Position numbers and translations under genes: made by a program. The notes beneath the pieces are model-generated. The model was given only the letters and a program-made list of their open reading frames with translations, was not told the origin of the DNA and made no database searches. 64,000 bases of DNA from Streptomyces sp. R28 (lineage in GTDB: Bacteria > Actinomycetota > Actinomycetes > Streptomycetales > Streptomycetaceae). Location of the stretch: NCBI RefSeq assembly GCF_041052385.1, contig NZ_CP163439.1:5569001-5633000 (forward strand). The letters are read 5' to 3'. How positions within the stretch are numbered: position 1 is the first letter of the stretch; every line of letters begins with the position of its first letter. Shown in pieces: positions 59,346 through 64,000 of the stretch.

Positions 59346-60596
59346 ATGCACATAACCGCCCGCCTGCGGCGCGTGATCCGGTGGCCGTTCCAGGGAGCCG
59401 GACGCCCGGCCGCGTTCCTCGCCACCGGGGTCCTGATCCAGTTCGCTGTCCTGGTCGTCATGGCTCTGCCCTGGATCCTCCTCGTCCCGGAGACGATGGC
59501 GGCGATCCTCCTCGCGGTCTTCGTCCCGCTCGCCGCCGTCGTGCCGGCCGGGCCGTTGCTGACCGAGGCGCAGCGCGGCCGCTTCCGTACCCGTCTCGGT
59601 GTGGACATCCCCTCGGCCTTCGGGGGAGCGCGTCCCCCGCTGCCCGAGTGGCTGCGTTCCCGGGCGGGCCGGCGGCAGCTCGGTTACCACCTGCTGTTCG
59701 GGCCGCTCCTGGCCCTCGCGGCGGTCGTCGTCCTTCTGGTGTGGGCCACGGCCGCCGTGGCCGCCTCGATCTACGTGTGGATCTGGCTGGTTCCGCCGGA
59801 GTGGCGCCTTGGCCAAGCCGGCTACACCACCTTGGCGGCATACATCACCGCCGCCGGAATCGCCCTGCTCTGCGCGGCATCCTGGCTGACCGGTGCCCTC
59901 ACCGGGCTCGACACCCGCACCGCCACGGTCCGGCTCGGGCCCAGCCGTGAGGAGCAGTTGGCGCGCCGGGTCGAGGACCTGGCCGAGAGCCGGGCGGGCC
60001 TGGTGGACGCCGTCGACGCCGAACGGCGGCGCATCGAACGGGACTTGCACGACGGCGCCCAGCAGCGGCTGGTCTCGCTGGCGGTCAACCTCGGGCTGGC
60101 CAAGGCGACGCTGGGTGACCTGACCGAGGACGCCCGCCGGGTGATCGACGAGGCGCACCGGGAGGCGAAGGAGGCGATAGAGGAGTTGAACGATCTCGTG
60201 CGGGGGCTGCACCCGGCCGTTCTGGAGGACCGAGGCCTCGACGCCGCGATCTCGGGTATCGCGGCCCGGGTGCCCCTTCCGGTGGGGGTGACGGTGAACC
60301 TGCCGTCGCGGCCGTCGCCCGCGGTCGAGGCCGTCGCGTACTTCGTCGTCTCCGAAGCGCTGACGAACGTGGTGAAGCACGCGGAGGCGTCCCGGGCCGA
60401 GGTCACGGTGGAGTGCTCGGGCACGGCCCTGGTTCTCGTCGTCAGCGACGACGGCGTGGGCGGCGCCACGCCCGCCGGCGGTACCGGGCTGGCCGGGCTG
60501 GCCAAACGGGTCGCGTCGGTCGATGGCAGGCTGTCGGTCGACAGTCCCGTCGGGGGACCGACCGTCATGACCGTGGAGTTGCCGTGCGTGCCGTGA
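59346..60596 (+). CDS. DesK-type sensor histidine kinase
   Basis: The 416-residue protein has two TM pairs (FLATGVLIQFAVLVVMALPW, AILLAVFVPLAAVVPAGPLL; LFGPLLALAAVVVLLVWATA, AAYITAAGIALLCAASWLTG) of the sensor domain seen in Streptomyces DesK kinases. HisKA_3 follows, with RRRIERDLHDGAQQRLVSLA (about 238), and then the HATPase domain FVVSEALTNVVKHAEASRAE. The ATG has no Shine-Dalgarno and a -10-like TACCGT lies 8 bases upstream, so it may be translated from a leaderless mRNA. The partner regulator overlaps its end. Confidence 0.88.
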   Translation: MHITARLRRVIRWPFQGAGRPAAFLATGVLIQFAVLVVMALPWILLVPETMAAILLAVFVPLAAVVPAGPLLTEAQRGRFRTRLGVDIPSAFGGARPPLPEWLRSRAGRRQLGYHLLFGPLLALAAVVVLLVWATAAVAASIYVWIWLVPPEWRLGQAGYTTLAAYITAAGIALLCAASWLTGALTGLDTRTATVRLGPSREEQLARRVEDLAESRAGLVDAVDAERRRIERDLHDGAQQRLVSLAVNLGLAKATLGDLTEDARRVIDEAHREAKEAIEELNDLVRGLHPAVLEDRGLDAAISGIAARVPLPVGVTVNLPSRPSPAVEAVAYFVVSEALTNVVKHAEASRAEVTVECSGTALVLVVSDDGVGGATPAGGTGLAGLAKRVASVDGRLSVDSPVGGPTVMTVELPCVP

Positions 60597-61228
60597 TCGC
60601 CGAGGATTCCGTCCTGCTCCGGATCGGCGTGACCAAGGTCCTGGAGATGGCCGGCTTCGAGGTGGTCGCCGAAGTCGGTGACGCCGAGGCGCTGTTGGCG
60701 GCGGTGGAGGAACACCGGCCGGACATCGCCGTGGTGGATGTCCGGATGCCTCCCGGCTTCACGGACGAGGGGGTGCGGGCCGCGCTGGTCATCAGGCAGC
60801 AGTGGCCCGGGACGGCCGTACTGCTGCTCTCGCAGTACGTGGAGGAGCGGTACGCCGCCGATCTGCTGTCCGCCCACACGTCGGGGATCGGCTACCTGCT
60901 CAAGCAACGGGTCGCGGACGTCGAGGAGTTCGCCGACACCCTGCGGCAGGTGGCCGCGGGCGGCACCGCGCTGGACCCGCAGGTGGTGTCCCAACTGCTG
61001 ATGCGCCGCCACAGCGACCCGCTGGACCGGCTCACCCCGCGCGAACGCGAGGTCCTGGAGCTGATGGCAGGCGGTCGGTCCAACGCCGGGATAGCCGCGC
61101 AGCTCGTGGTCAGCGAGAGCGCGGTGGCCAAACACATCAACAGCATCCTCGCCAAACTCGACCTGCCGAAGGCCGATGCGGACCACCGCCGGGTGCTCGC
61201 CGTTCTGCGCTTTCTCGGCGTGACCTGA
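60584..61228 (+). CDS. NarL/LuxR-family response regulator
   Basis: The 214-residue protein has a complete receiver: acidic pair in RAVIAEDSVLLRIGV, phospho-acceptor Asp in DIAVVDVRMPPGF and Lys in GIGYLLKQRVADVEEF. The C-terminal LuxR helix-turn-helix is LTPREREVLELMAGGRSNAG, IAAQLVVSESAVAKHINSIL. Its GTG overlaps the kinase stop by 13 bases, with GGAG upstream, so both are made from one message as a two-component pair. Target genes unknown; the small membrane protein divergent at 59212 is the nearest candidate. Confidence 0.9.
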   Translation: MRAVIAEDSVLLRIGVTKVLEMAGFEVVAEVGDAEALLAAVEEHRPDIAVVDVRMPPGFTDEGVRAALVIRQQWPGTAVLLLSQYVEERYAADLLSAHTSGIGYLLKQRVADVEEFADTLRQVAAGGTALDPQVVSQLLMRRHSDPLDRLTPREREVLELMAGGRSNAGIAAQLVVSESAVAKHINSILAKLDLPKADADHRRVLAVLRFLGVT

Positions 61229-61394
61229 GGACGTCGGACCGAGGCCTGCTCGCGATCAGGTGGGCGGCCTCGCGGCGCACGAGGTGGCGTGTCGTCCCGG
61301 CCAACTCCTCACCGTCGAGGACCGCCTCGTCCGGCAGCGACTGCGGTGCCGCCCAGCTCCTTCCGGAGCGCCAGAGCGTCCTCTTGCACCTTAA

Positions 61395-61413
61395 TCACCT
61401 GTTCAGTAGGTGA
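61395..61413. promoter_or_regulatory. Palindrome TCACCT-N7-AGGTGA, possible operator
   Basis: This lies in the 357-bp gap 61229-61585. The 19-bp palindrome is followed by TGACTAGGTG, which repeats the half-site. The gap contains no open gene; reverse-strand reading before the palindrome (61250-61390) gives short broken frames such as LDGEELAGTTRHLVRREAA. A regulator gene may have been lost here. Confidence 0.4.
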
Positions 61414-61500
61414 CTAGGTGTATGCAGTGCCAGTCCTAATCCGTCAATTTGGCGCCAAGGTCAGCACTTTTTGTACGGGCTTCCTTTCCTGTCATCCCAT

Positions 61501-61523
61501 CGTCACCGCCTTGACCGGTGACG
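61501..61523. promoter_or_regulatory. Palindrome CGTCACCG-N7-CGGTGACG upstream of the hydrolase
   Basis: Perfect 8-bp arms with a seven-base spacer, 63 bases before the hydrolase start. Its position between a possible promoter (AT-rich 61430-61500) and the start codon suggests an operator. No adjacent regulator is obvious; the CGNR protein at 62896 is a candidate. Confidence 0.45.
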
Positions 61524-61585
61524 AACCGCGTGCCACAGTCAGTCATCGCACCGCCCGGTGCACGAGAAGGCGCGGAGGGGTTCGC

Positions 61586-62626
61586 ATGATCAACAGGCGC
61601 AGCTTCAGCAAGGCCCTGGGTGTCGGCACGGGCGCGGCCGCCGTGTCACTGGCCGGTCTGCGGGCCGCGTCCGCGGCGTCGACCGTCCCCACGGTCACCC
61701 CCGGCGCACACGCCGCCTTCCCGCAGCTGAAGCAGATCAGGGCCGGCCTGCTCGACGTGGGCTACGCCGAGCTCGGCCCCGCCCACGGTCCCGTGGTCAT
61801 CTGCCTGCACGGATGGCCCTACGACATCCACAGTTACGTCGACGTCGCCCCCCTGCTGGCCGAGCAGGGCTACCGCGTGATCGTCCCGTACCTCCGCGGC
61901 CACGGCACCACGCGCTTCCTCTCCGACCGGACGTTCCGCAACGCCCAGCAGTCGGCCATCGCCCTCGACGTCATCGCCCTGATGGACGCCCTGAAGATCG
62001 AGAGGGCCGTGCTGGCCGGCTTCGACTGGGGCTCACGCACCGCCGACATCGTCGCCGCGCTCTGGCCCGAACGCTGCAAGGCCCTGGTGTCGGTGAGCGG
62101 ATACCTCGTCACCAACCTCGAAGCCAACCTGAAGCCGCTGTCGCCGCAGGCCGAACACGCTTGGTGGTACCAGTACTACTTCTCCACCGAGCGGGGCCGG
62201 CTCGCCATGGAGGACAAGACCCTGCGCCACGACCTGACCAGGCTCGTCTGGGACACCGTCTCCCCGACGTGGGACTTCGACGACGCCACGTTCGAGCGCA
62301 CCGCGGCAGCCTTCGACAACCCCGACTACGCGGCGGTCGTCATCCACAACTACCGCTGGCGGCTCGGCCTCGCGGACGGGGAGCGCCGCTACGACGGGTT
62401 CGAGAAGCGGCTCGCCGCGCGGCCGGTCATCGAGGTGCCCACCCTCACGCTCGACGCCGAGCGGGATCCCTTCACCGCCCCGGGCGACGGCGCCTCGTAC
62501 CGGGACAGGTTCACGGGCGCATACGAGCACCGCACCCTGCCGGGGATCGGCCACAACGTCCCCCAGGAGGCTCCAACGGCCTTCGCCCAGGCCGTCATCG
62601 ACGTACATCACCTGCTGGACAAGTGA
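61586..62626 (+). CDS. Tat-exported alpha/beta hydrolase (epoxide hydrolase/haloalkane dehalogenase type)
   Basis: The 346-residue protein starts with a twin-arginine signal (NRRSFSKALGVGTGAAAVSL). The fold is alpha/beta hydrolase: oxyanion HGWPYD (about 72), nucleophile elbow AGFDWGSRTADIVAAL with Asp in place of Ser (about 150), the acidic residue in TLDAERDPFTAP and the His in PGIGHNVPQEAP. An Asp nucleophile marks the epoxide hydrolase and dehalogenase branch. The usual HDWG is FDWG here. GGAGGGG lies 6 bases before the ATG. It is followed 23 bases later by a small gene. Confidence 0.86.
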   Translation: MINRRSFSKALGVGTGAAAVSLAGLRAASAASTVPTVTPGAHAAFPQLKQIRAGLLDVGYAELGPAHGPVVICLHGWPYDIHSYVDVAPLLAEQGYRVIVPYLRGHGTTRFLSDRTFRNAQQSAIALDVIALMDALKIERAVLAGFDWGSRTADIVAALWPERCKALVSVSGYLVTNLEANLKPLSPQAEHAWWYQYYFSTERGRLAMEDKTLRHDLTRLVWDTVSPTWDFDDATFERTAAAFDNPDYAAVVIHNYRWRLGLADGERRYDGFEKRLAARPVIEVPTLTLDAERDPFTAPGDGASYRDRFTGAYEHRTLPGIGHNVPQEAPTAFAQAVIDVHHLLDK

Positions 62627-62649
62627 CCCGGGAAGGGTGGAGTCTCATC

Positions 62650-62844
62650 ATGGGAAGTCGGAACATCGCGGACGGCGCCTCGGTCGCACGCCGGGCCCGG
62701 TTCGGTGCCTTGCCCGAGCGTGTTCGCTACGAGGACATGGTCGAGGAGAAGGTGGCGGTGCCGAACGATCCGGCGCGGTACGCCCACGACGTCGAGGGAT
62801 CGTGGAGGTCCTTCGCCTGTCTCGCCGCCGACCTGGGGCTGTGA
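62650..62844 (+). CDS. Small hypothetical protein cotranscribed with the hydrolase
   Basis: The 64-residue soluble protein (SVARRARFGALPERVRYEDM, then EEKVAVPNDPARYAHDVEGS and WRSFACLAADLGL) looks like a stand-alone fragment of a domain seen in other small actinobacterial proteins. No function recognised. GGAG lies about 9 bases before the ATG, which is 23 bases after the hydrolase stop. Confidence 0.65.
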   Translation: MGSRNIADGASVARRARFGALPERVRYEDMVEEKVAVPNDPARYAHDVEGSWRSFACLAADLGL

Positions 62845-62895
62845 CGTGATCCGTAGTGGTTGCCCGGCGTGGCGGTCACCGGTCAGAATGGTGAT

Positions 62896-63456
62896 GTGAA
62901 CCTCGACCACATCTTCGTCTGCGGAAACCCGGCACTCGACTTCGCCGCAACGCTCCGAGCGCGCCGTTCGCTGCGCTTCGAGATGTTCGCGACACCGGAC
63001 AGACTGAACGCATGGTACGTGGAGTCCGGCATCGTCGATGCGGTCTCCCCAGGTCAGGAGGCCGACGTGGAGCAGGCGACGACGGTCCGGGAAGCCGTCT
63101 ACCGGCTGGTCACCGCCCGTCGGCTCGGAGAGGAGTACGACGGGGCGGCGCTGACTTTGGTGAACAACGCGGCACGCAAGCCGGCCGCCGTGCCGCAGCT
63201 CACCCCGTCGGGGCGGTGGACGCAGGCAACGCCCGAAGAAGCCCTCTCCATGGTGGCGCGCCACGCCATCGAGCTCCTGAGCGGGCCGGACGTCCCGCTG
63301 CTCAAGGAGTGCGGCAACCCGGAGTGCACCCGCACCTACATCGACCGCTCGCGGGGCATGCGCCGGCAGTGGTGCGGGATGGAGTCCTGCGGCAACAGGA
63401 TCAAGGCAGCCGCGTACCGCGCCCGCAAGAAGACCGCGCCCGCAGCGGCCCATTGA
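62896..63456 (+). CDS. CGNR zinc-finger protein with ABATE domain
   Basis: The 186-residue protein has the N-terminal ABATE domain (HIFVCGNPALDFAATLRARR, about 4-23) and the C-terminal CGNR zinc finger: CGNPECTRTYIDRSRGMRRQ and WCGMESCGNRIKAAAYRARK. The four Cys are in place and the Arg/Lys-rich tail suits nucleic-acid binding. Such proteins are predicted stress-response transcription regulators. Start GTG 62896 by family length. Confidence 0.88.
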   Translation: MNLDHIFVCGNPALDFAATLRARRSLRFEMFATPDRLNAWYVESGIVDAVSPGQEADVEQATTVREAVYRLVTARRLGEEYDGAALTLVNNAARKPAAVPQLTPSGRWTQATPEEALSMVARHAIELLSGPDVPLLKECGNPECTRTYIDRSRGMRRQWCGMESCGNRIKAAAYRARKKTAPAAAH

Positions 63457-63616
63457 CCCGCCGCCCCTCTCGCCGGAGTGCGGCCGGATCACGAAATTCC
63501 GCCGCTTGGTGAGAGAAGTGCCCTGCTCGGTGAGAAAACGGAATCCGCCCGCTGTGCGGCAGCGGGTCTCCGTGCCATGATCCTCGCCCTGACGTTCGAG
63601 CAGAGATCGGGCTGCC

Positions 63617-64000
63617 ATGCCTTCCCACAGACGCCGCTTCCTCGCTGTCCCGGTAGCCCTCACGGCGCTCGCCACAGCCCAGGCCGCCATCCCGGTCACG
63701 GCCCACGCCGCGCCGGTGACCGAGGTGTCGACCACGCTGCCCGCGCGGATGACCTCCGTGCCCGCCGCGGACGAGATATCCGGTTCCGGTCAGGCGGTCG
63801 TCTGGCGTCAGAAGACCTCCGCCGACACGCAGGCGCACGGCTGGCTCGCCGTCTCCGGAGGCACCCCCCAGGACCTCGGCCGACTTGCCGACACCAGCGA
63901 AGGGGTGAACGTCGACGCGGTGTCCGTGCAGGACGCGGTGGTGGCCGTCGCGACCTCCGCCAACCCGAACGGTGATCTCGCCGACCATGTCACGTTGCGC
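63617..64000 (+). CDS. N-terminal part of a secreted protein (continues past the window)
   Basis: From the ATG at 63617 the frame stays open to the last base (128 residues). It begins with a signal peptide (HRRRFLAVPVALTALATAQA, cleavage near HAA-PV). The mature part has repeated beta-strand patterns such as AVVWRQKTSAD and VSVQDAVVAVATS, as in beta-propeller or WD40-like extracellular proteins. No catalytic motif is seen. The full domain content lies beyond the window. Confidence 0.65.
   Translation, partial: MPSHRRRFLAVPVALTALATAQAAIPVTAHAAPVTEVSTTLPARMTSVPAADEISGSGQAVVWRQKTSADTQAHGWLAVSGGTPQDLGRLADTSEGVNVDAVSVQDAVVAVATSANPNGDLADHVTLR

Overview
The window is Streptomyces-type DNA. GC is very high with strong third-position bias, GTG and TTG starts are common, there are ATGA/GTGA translational overlaps, many TetR, LuxR and DesK-type regulators, an F420-dependent oxidoreductase and a SCO5918-family/cold-shock pair. 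No rRNA, tRNA, CRISPR array or intact insertion sequence was seen. Most of it is ordinary accessory chromosome, with one clear natural-product locus in the middle.

Layout. 1-7.9 kb: end of a secreted protein, an MMPL exporter, an orphan DesK-type kinase, and a 14-TM MFS exporter divergent from its probable TetR repressor and a DUF2993 protein. 7.9-14.4 kb: a TetR-controlled aromatic catabolic operon (extradiol dioxygenase, FAH-family hydrolase, MhpA-like hydroxylase, acetoacetyl-CoA synthetase). 14.4-31.1 kb: stress and housekeeping accessory genes, namely a SpoIIE phosphatase with its own ATPase domain, TerB, an SDR/photolyase pair, a LacI regulator with a perfect operator facing a GH30 galactanase, cold shock genes, PRC-barrel and DUF5994 proteins, a flavodoxin-type reductase, a Ser/Thr kinase and a small regulator pair.

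31.1-45.6 kb is the highlight: a class V (lexapeptide-like) lanthipeptide cluster. It holds an atypical LuxR regulator without the phospho-acceptor Asp, a phosphotransferase-like kinase and HopA1-like lyase pair, an IS3-OrfA-like HTH protein, an ABC-2 exporter, an F420-dependent reductase (Dha to D-Ala in lexapeptide), an HFCD flavoprotein decarboxylase (AviCys/AviMeCys), a degenerate kinase-fold protein that is the best cyclase candidate, a methyltransferase, a small unknown protein, a split M16 protease and a peptidase-free ABC exporter. Two paralogous precursor peptides sit on either side of the protease pair. Each has its own upstream element and a hairpin behind it, and both end in Thr-x4-Cys.

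45.7-64 kb: an HxlR regulator fused to a peroxiredoxin, divergent from an O-methyltransferase; a MOSC protein; and a decayed zone with a response regulator carrying an internal deletion, a kinase/DUF3500 deletion chimera and a molybdopterin oxidoreductase pseudogene with at least four lesions. Then come a PLP amino-acid decarboxylase, an orphan sugar-binding lipoprotein, a DesK/LuxR two-component pair, a Tat-exported alpha/beta hydrolase and a CGNR zinc-finger regulator.

Several genes carry one-base frame discrepancies, some next to homopolymer runs (about 34816, 45535, 55280, 55750, 56790). Some may be assembly errors and not decay. The lesions in the oxidoreductase (including a stop codon) and the deletion junction at 49.16 kb look real.
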